A DNA stretch of 5,977 bases from an uncultured Collinsella sp. (GCA_902468045.1 CABQXG010000099.1:1-5977), one strand, 5' to 3'. Counted from the stretch's first letter, positions 1 through 5,977 are shown. Translations and numbers: made by a program. The notes: generated by a model not told the origin, from the sequence alone.

Positions 1-1
1 G

Positions 2-856
2 ATTAGACCCCAAGATTCCGGTCTCGCCTGGGAGGATATCAACTTCTTCAATAACACCTTTGATGACGTCTCGCTGTCCATTGCGCCCTTTGCCCCAGAG
101 GGAAAAGCGGCTGCCGCAAAGCCCGATTACACCTCGGACGGCAATCTTCAAAAGTACTGGACGTGCGAGGGCGGGCGTCGAATTCTGCATAAGGCAGGAG
201 CGCACCTGAACCAGGAACCTTATAACGAGCTGGTGGCGACCACGCTCCACCGTCGCATCCTAAACACCTGCGATTATGTGCCTTACTCGCTCGAGGGCAC
301 GGGCACTTCCGCCCTGAGCATATGCGATGTCTTCTTAACTGATGAAGAAGAGTATGTCCCTGCGTTCTATGTAAACCAGTACGCGAACGCAGGTGAACGA
401 CTAACCGACTACGAGCGATACGTAACAAACTGCGAGGAGCTCGGGGTGACAGGCGTCCAGGATGCCCTTGACCCCATGATCGTGTGCGACGACATCATCG
501 CCAACTACGATCGTCATTGGCGTAACTTTGGCCTTGTGCGAAACGTAAACACGCTAGCCTGCAGACCTGCCCCTATCTTCGATTCGGGCTCATCACTCTG
601 GTGCAACATATCACTAGAGGAGCTTAGGGCGGGAGAGCACAGTTTTACCAGCGCACAATTTCATTCAAGCCCCGCCAAACAAATGTTGCTCGTCGAGGAC
701 ATGGGCTGGTTTGACGGCGACAAACTCGAGGGTTTCGTTGACGAGGCAATCGAAATCCTATCCAAAAACGACGCTCTTACAGCGAGACTGCCTTATCTAA
801 AAGAGGCGCTAACATGGCGCCTCGAAAGAATGATCGACATCGCTGAATGGAGTTAG
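2..856 (+). CDS. HipA-like serine/threonine kinase, C-terminal part (5' end outside window)
   Basis: The frame is open from position 2 to the TAG at 854-856, giving 284 visible residues. The start lies left of the window; the in-frame GTG at 233 is internal. The protein resembles the HipA-domain proteins common in gut Firmicutes and Actinobacteria, about 400 residues long by my recollection, so roughly 100 N-terminal residues are missing. Visible motifs, in order: a SGLAWEDINFF segment; a nucleotide-binding part with YTSDGNLQKYW and ILHKAGA (candidate ATP lysine); QEPYNE; the catalytic loop NYDRHWRNFG, with candidate catalytic Asp at 509-511; and the metal-binding PIFDSGSSLW, with Asp at 581-583. 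Both key aspartates are kept, so an active kinase is plausible. E. coli HipA phosphorylates glutamyl-tRNA synthetase; the substrate here is unknown. No HipB-like antitoxin is visible. The gene uses AGA, CTA, ATA and AAA codons and is GC-poorer than its neighbours, which suggests transfer. Confidence 0.85.
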   Translation: MRPQDSGLAWEDINFFNNTFDDVSLSIAPFAPEGKAAAAKPDYTSDGNLQKYWTCEGGRRILHKAGAHLNQEPYNELVATTLHRRILNTCDYVPYSLEGTGTSALSICDVFLTDEEEYVPAFYVNQYANAGERLTDYERYVTNCEELGVTGVQDALDPMIVCDDIIANYDRHWRNFGLVRNVNTLACRPAPIFDSGSSLWCNISLEELRAGEHSFTSAQFHSSPAKQMLLVEDMGWFDGDKLEGFVDEAIEILSKNDALTARLPYLKEALTWRLERMIDIAEWS

Positions 857-883
857 CGAGACAGCATCGCCCCGCCAACTCCC
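857..883. other. Short convergent gap between the HipA-like gene and the NYN gene
   Basis: Only 27 nt separate two facing stop codons. I see no inverted repeat with a T-run on either strand, so no bidirectional intrinsic terminator is evident. Transcripts from both sides may run into the opposing gene. Confidence 0.5.
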
Positions 884-1561
884 CTACCTCCCGCGCAGAG
901 CTTTGAGCTTGGCCAGGGCCTCGGGGCTTAGACGGCTGCCCAGGGTCATCTTGATCTGCGGGGCCTCCTCGGCCTCGTGCACGTCGTTGTCGATCTGTTT
1001 GATCTCGTCCACCAGCATACGGCTCGAGATGCGCGTGACGCCCTTGCCCATGACGACGGCCTGGATCGTGCCGTCGCTCGATACCACGGAGCACGCGCGG
1101 CCTTCCTCGCGCGCCTCGATGCAGAGCTTTTGCACCACGGTATCGGCAGAAACGCCCGTCGGCGAAAACTCGATGCGCACGCCGCGGGCCGGCAGGTTGG
1201 GGCGCTCGTTGGAGATATTGCCCGCGCCGTCGAACACGATCACGGCCTCGTAGCGGCCCTGGGCAAAGGCGGCGACGTCGTTGATGAGGGCGGTGCGTGC
1301 CATATCGTGAACGTCGCTGGAATACGGATCGTCTGAATGGTCGTACACGAGCTTTTCGTAGCGCGGCGTGCAGTGGATCACGTTGTAGCCGTCGACCACC
1401 AGCAGCTCGGGCTTATTGGAGTGCACCGTCGAGACCGGGTCGGCGATGGCCTGCGCAAACGCATTGCCGCCCACGCCGTAGGTCGCGGCCGAAACAATCG
1501 GCTTGGCCGAGCCCTCGCCAAAGCGCTTGGCCTTGGACTTGGCACGGTTCTTTTTGGACAT
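884..1561 (-). CDS. yacP: YacP/Rae1-type NYN (PIN-like) ribonuclease
   Basis: This 225-residue protein has the YacP-family NYN fold, a metal-dependent RNase domain related to PIN nucleases. Acidic and polar residues typical of the active site are present: LLVVDGYNVIH (Asp57, Asn60), VIVFDGAG (Asp111), GVSADTVVQKL (Asp140) and VVSSDGTIQ (Asp163). These are followed by SSRMLVDEI, which parallels the SARELLREV segment I recall from Bacillus Rae1. The Bacillus homologue Rae1 enters the ribosomal A site and cleaves certain mRNAs during translation; the same role here is inferred. A lysine-rich extension of about 50 residues precedes the domain and is longer than in Bacillus YacP. The ATG at 1559-1561 is supported by a strong GGAGGAG six bases upstream, inside the end of rlmB, with only 3 nt between the genes. 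As in Bacillus it directly follows rlmB. Its stop faces the stop of the HipA-like gene 27 nt away. Confidence 0.85.
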   Translation of the reverse strand: MSKKNRAKSKAKRFGEGSAKPIVSAATYGVGGNAFAQAIADPVSTVHSNKPELLVVDGYNVIHCTPRYEKLVYDHSDDPYSSDVHDMARTALINDVAAFAQGRYEAVIVFDGAGNISNERPNLPARGVRIEFSPTGVSADTVVQKLCIEAREEGRACSVVSSDGTIQAVVMGKGVTRISSRMLVDEIKQIDNDVHEAEEAPQIKMTLGSRLSPEALAKLKALRGR

Positions 1562-1564
1562 GCG

Positions 1565-2479
1565 CTACTCCTCCCCCATGAGCTCGCCGACGTTGCGGCG
1601 CAGCCACTCAAAGCACAGCGCCGTGGTCGCCTGGGCAACATTGAGGCTCTCGGTCATGCCGCGCTGGGGAAGCTTGGTCAAAAAGTCGCATTTCTCGAGC
1701 ACCAGGCGCGAGATGCCGTCGCCCTCGGAGCCCATGACGAGCGCCACGCGGCCCTCGAAGGGAGCATCCCAGCAGCTGCCCTCGGCGTGCTCGGAGGCGC
1801 CGCCCACCCAAAAACCAGCGGCCTTGAGGTCATCGAGTGCACGGGCAATATTGGGAACCTGCGCGATAGGCAGATGCATGACAGCACCGGCCGAGGTCTT
1901 GTAGCTGCCCACGGTCACGCCGGCGGCACGCTTGTTGGCGATGACGACGCCGGCCGCGCCCACGACCTCGGCGGAGCGCACAATGGCGCCAAAGTTGCCG
2001 TCGTCGGTCACATGGTCGAGCACGACGACAAGCGCCGGACCGTCGCCTGCGCGGTCGAGAATATCGGCGACATCAGCATAGGGGAAGTTGCCAACCTCGA
2101 GTGCGATGCCCTGATGAGCGCCATGGCTCGACAGTGCGTCGAGCTGCGCACGCGGCACATACTTAATGCGGACGCCCGCGGCGTTGAGGTCGTCGACCAG
2201 GCGCGACAAGGCGGCATCGCGCTCTCCACCCTCGACAATGAGCGCGCACTTGATGGGAAAACCAGTGCGTAGCGCCTCGGCGACAGCACGACGACCTTCG
2301 ATAAACTCGCCCTTGGGAGCCTGGACAGCGTCGCGGTTGCGATCGCGCTGCGGACGTGCGGCCTGGGTGCGATCGCGCTGGCCCTTGGGAGCGGCAGCGC
2401 GGTCATTGCGGCGAATCGGACGCGAGCCAGAAGCAGCCTGCTTGCCGCCACGAGGCGCACGCTTGCGATTGTCGGCCAT
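1565..2479 (-). CDS. rlmB: 23S rRNA (guanosine-2'-O-)-methyltransferase RlmB, TrmH/SpoU family
   Basis: This 304-residue SPOUT methyltransferase would transfer a methyl group from S-adenosylmethionine to the 2'-O of a 23S rRNA guanosine (G2251 in E. coli numbering). Residues 57-130 form the substrate-binding domain, beginning FIEGRRAVAEAL and including the HQGIAL signature of RlmB-type members. The knotted catalytic domain carries all three SpoU motifs: motif 1 at 155-170 (DHVTDDGNFGAIVRSAE, with Asn162 and Arg168), motif 2 at 247-258 (LVMGSEGDGISR) and motif 3 at 270-283 (LPQRGMTESLNVAQ). The first 55 residues or so are an extension rich in Arg, Lys, Gln and Ala with repeated QRDR and APKG units, probably disordered and RNA-binding. 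The ATG at 2477-2479 follows an AAGGAGG at good spacing. The family call is firm; RlmB rather than another TrmH-family methyltransferase rests on the domain layout and the conserved cysS-rlmB-yacP order. Confidence 0.93.
   Translation of the reverse strand: MADNRKRAPRGGKQAASGSRPIRRNDRAAAPKGQRDRTQAARPQRDRNRDAVQAPKGEFIEGRRAVAEALRTGFPIKCALIVEGGERDAALSRLVDDLNAAGVRIKYVPRAQLDALSSHGAHQGIALEVGNFPYADVADILDRAGDGPALVVVLDHVTDDGNFGAIVRSAEVVGAAGVVIANKRAAGVTVGSYKTSAGAVMHLPIAQVPNIARALDDLKAAGFWVGGASEHAEGSCWDAPFEGRVALVMGSEGDGISRLVLEKCDFLTKLPQRGMTESLNVAQATTALCFEWLRRNVGELMGEE
1568..1574 (-). promoter_or_regulatory. Ribosome binding site of the NYN gene, inside the rlmB 3' end
   Basis: The minus strand reads GGAGGAG here, directly before the rlmB stop TAG (1565-1567) and six bases before the ATG of the NYN gene. 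The last rlmB codons therefore also serve as the Shine-Dalgarno site, which suggests coupled translation and confirms the start at 1561. Confidence 0.75.
2309..2392. repeat. Short direct repeats in the rlmB N-terminal extension
   Basis: Two short repeats sit inside the 5' part of rlmB. The 12-mer gcccttgggagc occurs at 2309-2320 and 2381-2392, encoding APKG twice, 24 residues apart. The 13-mer tgcgatcgcgctg occurs at 2338-2350 and 2368-2380, encoding QRDR twice, 10 residues apart. Both spacings are multiples of three, so they keep the frame. They point to growth of the basic tail by small in-frame duplications. Confidence 0.7.
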
Positions 2480-2622
2480 AAAGCGGCCTCCTTAAATAGA
2501 TAACGAACAAGAATCGACCGTCCGAGCCACGGCACCTTGCCTTTCAATCGTCAGGCATGACCACCAGGTCGATGCCCTCCTCTTTCAAGGCAATCCGCCG
2601 CACCTCGAACGGTCGACAAATA
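2480..2622. other. cysS-rlmB intergenic gap
   Basis: This is the only sizeable gap in the minus-strand cluster. It holds the rlmB ribosome binding site. On the minus strand in the third frame it also holds an open stretch ending at a TGA (2544-2546), whose last codons would encode VRRIALKEEGIDLVVMPDD. I see no strong inverted repeat followed by a T-run and no convincing -35/-10 pair. The stretch TTGTTCGTTATCTATTT just before the ribosome binding site is AT-rich for this region but has no well-spaced promoter boxes. Confidence 0.5.
2487..2493 (-). promoter_or_regulatory. Ribosome binding site of rlmB
   Basis: AAGGAGG on the minus strand, seven bases before the ATG at 2479. It is a near-perfect Shine-Dalgarno sequence and fixes the rlmB start, so the long basic N-terminal extension is probably really translated. 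Confidence 0.75.
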
Positions 2623-2816
2623 CTAGAGGGTCTTAATACGAGTACCCGCGGCCGTATCCTCAATGGTGAGGCCCAGGTCCTTGAGCTGGTCGCGGATGGC
2701 GTCGGCCAGATCCCAGTTCTTGGCGGCACGGGCCTCGGCGCGGGCCTCGAGAATCTTGGCAGCAGCCTCGTCCACGTCGTCGCCCGTGTAGGCGACCAGG
2801 CCGGCGGCAACGCAGG
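2623..2816 (-). other. cysS: Displaced C-terminal end of CysS, out of frame
   Basis: Read one base off the main cysS frame, this stretch encodes AYTGDDVDEAAAKILEARAE, then AKNWDLADAIRDQLKDLGLT and IEDTAAGTRIKTL before a stop at 2623-2625. The pattern RxEARxAKxWxxADxIRDxLxxxGxxxEDTxxGT is the standard end of bacterial CysRS, part of its tRNA anticodon-recognition region. It therefore belongs to the upstream gene and is not a separate one. Both reading frames look coding on their own side of position 2817, which places the lesion within about 15 nt. Confidence 0.88.
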
Positions 2817-4084
2817 CCCAGCGGCAGCTCGACCTTGGGCTCGGGAAGCTCGACGCCAAACGTATCGAGCAGCTCGGCCAGCGTATCGGCGGCAGCCAGG
2901 ACTGCGGCCTTGTCGGCAGCGTCGCCCGCCTGCTCCAGGTACTGGTTGCATTCAGTGACAAAGCCAAAGACGGCACCCATGGCACCGGCGGTGTTAAAGT
3001 CGTCGTCCATGCACTCCTTAAAGGCGGCGCGGGTCTCGGCGGCCTTGGCGGCAAACGCCTCGGATGCTGCCTCATCGGCATCGGCCGTCGCATGGTTCGC
3101 GGCCCAGCGCAGGTTCTCGACCGTACCGGCGATACGCGTGAGCGAGTTCTCGGCACCCTCCAGGCGCTCCCAAGAAAAGTCGAGCGGCGAGCGATAGCTC
3201 GTCTGCAGCATCAGCAGGCGCAGGGCCGCGGCAGAGTGCTGCTCGAGCACCTCGGCCAGCGTAAAGAAGTTTCCGAGCGACTTGGACATCTTCTCGCCGT
3301 CTACCAGCAGCATGCCCGTGTGCATCCAGGTGTTGGAGAAGCCCTGGTGCCAGGCGCAGGTGGCCTGGGCGCACTCGTTCTCGTGATGCGGGAAGGCAAG
3401 GTCGGAGCCGCCGCCGTGGATGTCAATCGGGGTGCCCAGGTAGCGGTGCACCATGGCGGCGCACTCGGTGTGCCAACCGGGACGGCCCTCGCCCCAGGGG
3501 CTCGGCCAGCTAGGCTCGCCGGGCTTGGCGGCCTTCCACAGGGCAAAGTCGAGCGGGTCGTTCTTGTCCTCGTTCTCCTCGATGCGCGCGCCAACCATAA
3601 GGTCGTCGATGTTGCGGCCCGAGACCTGACCATAGTTGGGATCGCTGCGCACGGCAAAATACACGACGCCGTTATCGGCGGCGTAGGCGTGGCCCTGCTC
3701 GATGAGCGTCTTGATCATGGCGATCATGGGGCCGATCTCCTTGGTGGCGCGAGGACGCACATCGGGATCGAGCACGTTGGCGGCGCGCATAACGCCGATA
3801 AACTTGTCAGAGAACTCCGTCGCAACCTCGGCGGCGGTACGGCCCTGCTCGTTGGCGCGCTTGATGATCTTGTCATCGACATCGGTGAGGTTCTGGGCGA
3901 ATGTGACCTCGTAGCCGCTCGCGATGAGCCAGCGACGAATTACGTCAAAGCTGATGAACGTGCGGGCGTTGCCGATGTGGATGTTGTCGTAGACCGTGGG
4001 GCCGCACACGTACATGCGGACCTTGCCGGACTCGATGGGCTGGAACTCTTCCTTTTTATGGGTAGCGCTGTTGTAGATACGCAT
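2623..4084 (-). CDS. cysS: Cysteine--tRNA ligase CysS, with a frameshift near the 3' end
   Basis: This class I synthetase charges tRNA-Cys with cysteine in the cytoplasm. The HIGH-type motif is HIGNAR (36-41), and the KMSKS loop is at 265-269. The four zinc ligands that bind the cysteine thiol align with those of E. coli: Cys27, Cys208 (in WHTEC), His233 and Glu237 (in FPHHENE). The ATG at 4082-4084 follows AAGGAG (4091-4096), and ispF stops 3 nt upstream. From codon 1 to about 422 the frame is normal. It then runs into an Arg-rich nonsense tail ending at 2660, giving 474 residues as it stands. The expected C-terminal end lies one base over and stops at 2623. Dropping one base of the CCC run at 2817-2819 restores PKVELPLACVAAGLVAYTGD and a 486-residue protein, close to the usual 460-490. 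The gene is normally essential, so a sequence error is likelier than decay. Confidence 0.92.
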
Positions 4085-4087
4085 TCG

Positions 4088-4582
4088 TTACTCCTTAACG
4101 GTTTTCTGTAGCAGGCAGACGGCCCAGGCGCCGATTCCCTCGCCCTGGCCTTCCCAACCGAGCTTTTCGGTCGTAGTGGCGGCGACGCCCACGTTTTCGA
4201 CGTCAACGCCCAAGGCATGGGCAAGGTTGGCACGCATGGCATCGCGGTGTGGGGTGATCTTAGGCTGCTGGCAGGCAATGGTGCAATCGGCATCGACAAA
4301 CTCAAAGCCCAGCTCGCGCGCATAGTCCATCACGCGAGCGAGCAGCACCATCGAATCGGCACCCTCATAGGCGGGGTCGGTATCGGGGAATAGCTTGCCG
4401 ATGTCTCCCCCGCGGCAGGCGCCCAGAATGGCGTCGGCCAAGGCGTGCGCGAGCACATCGGCATCCGAGTGGCCCAGCAGGCCGCGCTCGTAGGGAATGT
4501 CGACACCGCCGATGATACATCGACGCCCCTCCACCAGACGGTGGACGTCGTAGCCATGGCCAATGCGCAGGTTACTGAACAT
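4088..4582 (-). CDS. ispF: 2-C-methyl-D-erythritol 2,4-cyclodiphosphate synthase IspF
   Basis: IspF converts CDP-methylerythritol 2-phosphate into methylerythritol cyclodiphosphate with release of CMP, the fifth step of the MEP isoprenoid pathway, and works as a trimer in the cytoplasm. The 164 residues match the family length of about 160. The start motif is RIGHGYDVHRL. The metal ligands are Asp12, His14 and His46, aligning with E. coli Asp8, His10 and His42. LGHSDADVLAHALADAILGA and GDIGKLFPDTDP are intact, as is the CMP-binding ATTTEKLG (Thr136-Thr138, Glu139). I chose the ATG at 4580-4582 because the family begins a few residues before the GHGYDVH motif and AGAGGA lies at 4591-4596. An in-frame ATG at 4615 would add 11 unconserved residues. 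The gene overlaps the end of ispD by 11 nt, typical of this pair, which is fused in some bacteria. Confidence 0.96.
   Translation of the reverse strand: MFSNLRIGHGYDVHRLVEGRRCIIGGVDIPYERGLLGHSDADVLAHALADAILGACRGGDIGKLFPDTDPAYEGADSMVLLARVMDYARELGFEFVDADCTIACQQPKITPHRDAMRANLAHALGVDVENVGVAATTTEKLGWEGQGEGIGAWAVCLLQKTVKE
4091..4096 (-). promoter_or_regulatory. Ribosome binding site of cysS, inside the ispF 3' end
   Basis: AAGGAG on the minus strand, directly before the ispF stop TAA (4088-4090) and six bases from the cysS ATG. It supports the chosen cysS start and tight coupling of the two genes. Confidence 0.7.
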
Positions 4583-5300
4583 GGGGAAGGTCCTCTCCCT
4601 CGGCCATGAGGCCAAGCAGAATCGCGGTTACGGGACGCAGGTCCTCGGGCACCGTCACCTTAAGGTTATCGCGCGGGCTCTGGACGCAGCGGACGCGCCC
4701 ACCCATGCGCTCGACCAGCGACGAATCATCGGTGCCGATAAAGCCCTCGGCAATGGCTGCAGCATGGGCGCGCTTCATAGCATCGACGCTAAAGATCTGC
4801 GGCGTCTGCGCTGCCCAGTAGAGCTCACGCGGCGGCGTCTCGACGATATTGTCGCCATCGACGATCTTGAGCGTGTCGATCGCGGGCTGGCCGCACACGA
4901 CACCGTCGAGCGAGCGGTCGCTCACGAGCACGTCGATAGCGTGGTCGATGGCCTCGGTCGTAATGAGCGGACGGGCGCCGTCGTGGATAGCGACATATTC
5001 GAAACCCGCCGGCACCGCGTGCACGCCGGCGCGGGTGGAATCCTGACGAGTATCGCCGGCATCGGCAAAGCTGATGGGCGTGTCATAGTCAAACGGGTCG
5101 ATAGCCAAGCGGCGCATCTCGGCACGGCGCTCGGCAGGGCAAACCACGACGATATGGCCGACCTTGTCGCTACGATCGAACGCGCGGATGGACCAGCTCA
5201 TGAGCGGACGGCCCGCCACGTTAACGAGCTGCTTGCCGCCGGGATTTCCAAAGCGCTGGCCGCTGCCGCCGGCAACGACCACGGCGCATACGGGCGCCAT
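4572..5300 (-). CDS. ispD: 2-C-methyl-D-erythritol 4-phosphate cytidylyltransferase IspD
   Basis: IspD joins CTP and methylerythritol 4-phosphate to give CDP-methylerythritol plus pyrophosphate, the third step of the MEP pathway. The 242 residues fit the family (about 230-240). The N-terminal CTP loop reads VVVAGGSGQRFGNPGGKQ, with Arg16 and Lys23 matching catalytic Arg20 and Lys27 of E. coli. Further signatures are GDTRQDS (82-88), VAIHDGARPLIT (103-114, Asp106), YWAAQTPQIF (161-170), TDDSSLVE (190-197) and DNLKVTVPEDL (211-221), where Lys214 matches E. coli Lys213. The ATG at 5298-5300 overlaps the disA stop in a TAATG, with AGGGG at 5309-5313 as a ribosome binding site, which indicates coupled translation with disA. 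It supplies the pathway segment completed, after an IspE step encoded elsewhere, by the adjacent ispF. Confidence 0.96.
   Translation of the reverse strand: MAPVCAVVVAGGSGQRFGNPGGKQLVNVAGRPLMSWSIRAFDRSDKVGHIVVVCPAERRAEMRRLAIDPFDYDTPISFADAGDTRQDSTRAGVHAVPAGFEYVAIHDGARPLITTEAIDHAIDVLVSDRSLDGVVCGQPAIDTLKIVDGDNIVETPPRELYWAAQTPQIFSVDAMKRAHAAAIAEGFIGTDDSSLVERMGGRVRCVQSPRDNLKVTVPEDLRPVTAILLGLMAEGEDLPHVQ
4591..4596 (-). promoter_or_regulatory. Ribosome binding site that decides the ispF start
   Basis: AGAGGA on the minus strand, eight bases before the ATG at 4582 and inside the coding end of ispD. It favours this ATG over the in-frame upstream ATG at 4615. Confidence 0.6.
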
Positions 5301-5977
5301 TATGCGTTCCCCTGTTTGGTGCCCTTCATGCGGTACAGCGAGTCCGCAAGAATGGCAGGGTTGTTGACGCCAAAGTCGCCCAAGCGCTCCGGATCCTCGC
5401 TGATGTCGTCCATGAGCTCCTGCAGCGAGCCATACTCGTCGACGATCTTCTCGGCCACGCCGTCGCGCACGACGGACACGCGCGAAAGCGTGCGCAGGCC
5501 CAGCGGTGTCATGACGGAGTCCTCGTCCAGGTCGTCGTAACCCAGAACCGCCGCCACATGCTGCGGGTCGGACAGGTCCTTAGGCGTCATGCGAGCGAGC
5601 TCGGCGCGAATCTTCTCGGCGTTTGCCTCGGAGGAATCGCTTGCGTAGTCGCGGATCATCAGGTCGTATTCGGTATCCATGCTGGAGCCCGCGAGCTGCT
5701 CGAGCTGCATCTGCACGAGCTTGCCCTGGTTACCCAGCTTGACGATGCAATCCTTAAGCTCGGTCTTTGCCTGTTGCATGATCTCGAAACTCGAGAAGAT
5801 GCCGGTGATGTCGGCGAGCGTAACGTAGTCGTCGAGCTCAAGGGCCGTCAGGCGCAGCAAGGAGCGATCGAGCGACTGACGGGTGGTCTGAAGCGTGGCG
5901 ACGAGCTGGTTGACCGAGCTCATGATGGTGGTGACGGGCTGAATCTCGTAGCTCTTGCCGTGAACGTACACGTTAAC
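5300..5977 (-). CDS. disA: DNA integrity scanning diadenylate cyclase DisA, C-terminal part (5' end outside window)
   Basis: The frame stays open through the right edge (GTT AAC before the GTG at 5969-5971), so the start lies beyond the window and 225 residues are visible. DisA makes the second messenger c-di-AMP from two ATP and scans DNA for branched structures. The catalytic DAC domain, with its DGA and RHR motifs, is not in the window apart from its last strand. Visible parts are the helical linker, including LDRSLLRLTALELDDYVTLA, ELKDCIVKLGNQGKL and LMIRDYA, followed by a tandem helix-hairpin-helix region (LGYDDLDED, PLGLRTLSRVSVV, VDEYGSLQELMDDI) that binds DNA in characterised members. 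These line up over their whole length with Bacillus DisA as I recall it. The second hairpin is unusual, with DFG where Bacillus has GIG. The position next to ispD-ispF matches the Bacillus context. Confidence 0.92.
   Translation of the reverse strand, partial: VNVYVHGKSYEIQPVTTIMSSVNQLVATLQTTRQSLDRSLLRLTALELDDYVTLADITGIFSSFEIMQQAKTELKDCIVKLGNQGKLVQMQLEQLAGSSMDTEYDLMIRDYASDSSEANAEKIRAELARMTPKDLSDPQHVAAVLGYDDLDEDSVMTPLGLRTLSRVSVVRDGVAEKIVDEYGSLQELMDDISEDPERLGDFGVNNPAILADSLYRMKGTKQGNA

Noticed and set aside
233..856. HipA-like protein starting at the GTG at 233
   Set aside because: The frame stays open to position 2, and upstream codons encode conserved family segments (LAWEDINFF, the nucleotide-binding part), so this GTG is internal.
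1337..2272. Long plus-strand open frame (311 codons) opposite the NYN gene and rlmB
   Set aside because: It crosses two well-supported minus-strand genes and shows no family motifs; an antisense shadow.
2494..2520. Possible promoter before rlmB
   Set aside because: The stretch is AT-rich, but I found no -35 and -10 boxes with 16-18 nt spacing.
2810..2825. Programmed +1 frameshift in cysS
   Set aside because: There is no in-frame stop, slippery CUU-stop arrangement or upstream stimulatory Shine-Dalgarno like that of prfB, and CysRS is not known to use recoding. An extra base is simpler.
3092..4111. Long plus-strand open frame (339 codons) opposite cysS
   Set aside because: It mirrors the codon structure of a clearly recognised gene on the other strand; its translation has no known motifs and is rich in Val, Gly, Ala and His, as expected for an antisense shadow in GC-rich DNA.
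4583..4615. Upstream ATG start for ispF
   Set aside because: It would add 11 unconserved residues, while the family start and the AGAGGA site both favour the ATG at 4582.
4563..5540. Long plus-strand open frame (325 codons) opposite ispD and disA
   Set aside because: Same reason: the ispD and disA proteins on the other strand are unmistakable.
1..5977. tRNA, rRNA, CRISPR arrays, insertion sequences, riboswitches
   Set aside because: No cloverleaf arms, regularly spaced repeats, transposase motifs or terminal inverted repeats were seen; nearly all bases are accounted for by the seven protein genes.

Overview
The window looks like a piece of a high-GC chromosome from a gut actinobacterium of the class Coriobacteriia, most likely Collinsella or a close relative. 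This is inferred from the gene order, the protein style and the GC-rich codon use of the right-hand genes; no marker gene settles the genus.

Positions 884-5977 are one tightly packed minus-strand cluster, transcribed from right to left. It holds disA (cut by the right edge), ispD, ispF, cysS, rlmB and a YacP/Rae1-type NYN ribonuclease gene. Adjacent genes overlap or lie 3 nt apart, except for a 143-nt gap between cysS and rlmB. The order matches the disA-yacL-ispD-ispF-gltX-cysE-cysS-mrnC-rlmB-yacP block of Bacillus, but yacL, gltX, cysE and mrnC are absent. The block combines genome surveillance with c-di-AMP synthesis (DisA), two steps of the MEP isoprenoid pathway (IspD, IspF), cysteine charging (CysS), 23S rRNA 2'-O-methylation (RlmB) and ribosome-associated mRNA cleavage (YacP/Rae1).

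Positions 1-856 hold, on the plus strand, the C-terminal part of a HipA-like protein kinase whose start lies left of the window. It converges on the NYN gene with only 27 nt between the stop codons. Its base composition is clearly poorer in GC than the cluster, so it looks like an accessory, possibly transferred, gene beside a conserved housekeeping block.

The clearest anomaly is in cysS. The catalytic part is intact, but a +1 frame change near position 2817 moves the conserved C-terminal end into another frame. Removing one base from the CCC run at 2817-2819 restores a normal 486-residue enzyme, so a sequencing or assembly error, or a very recent mutation, is the simplest explanation. I found no RNA gene, CRISPR array, insertion sequence or convincing new system.
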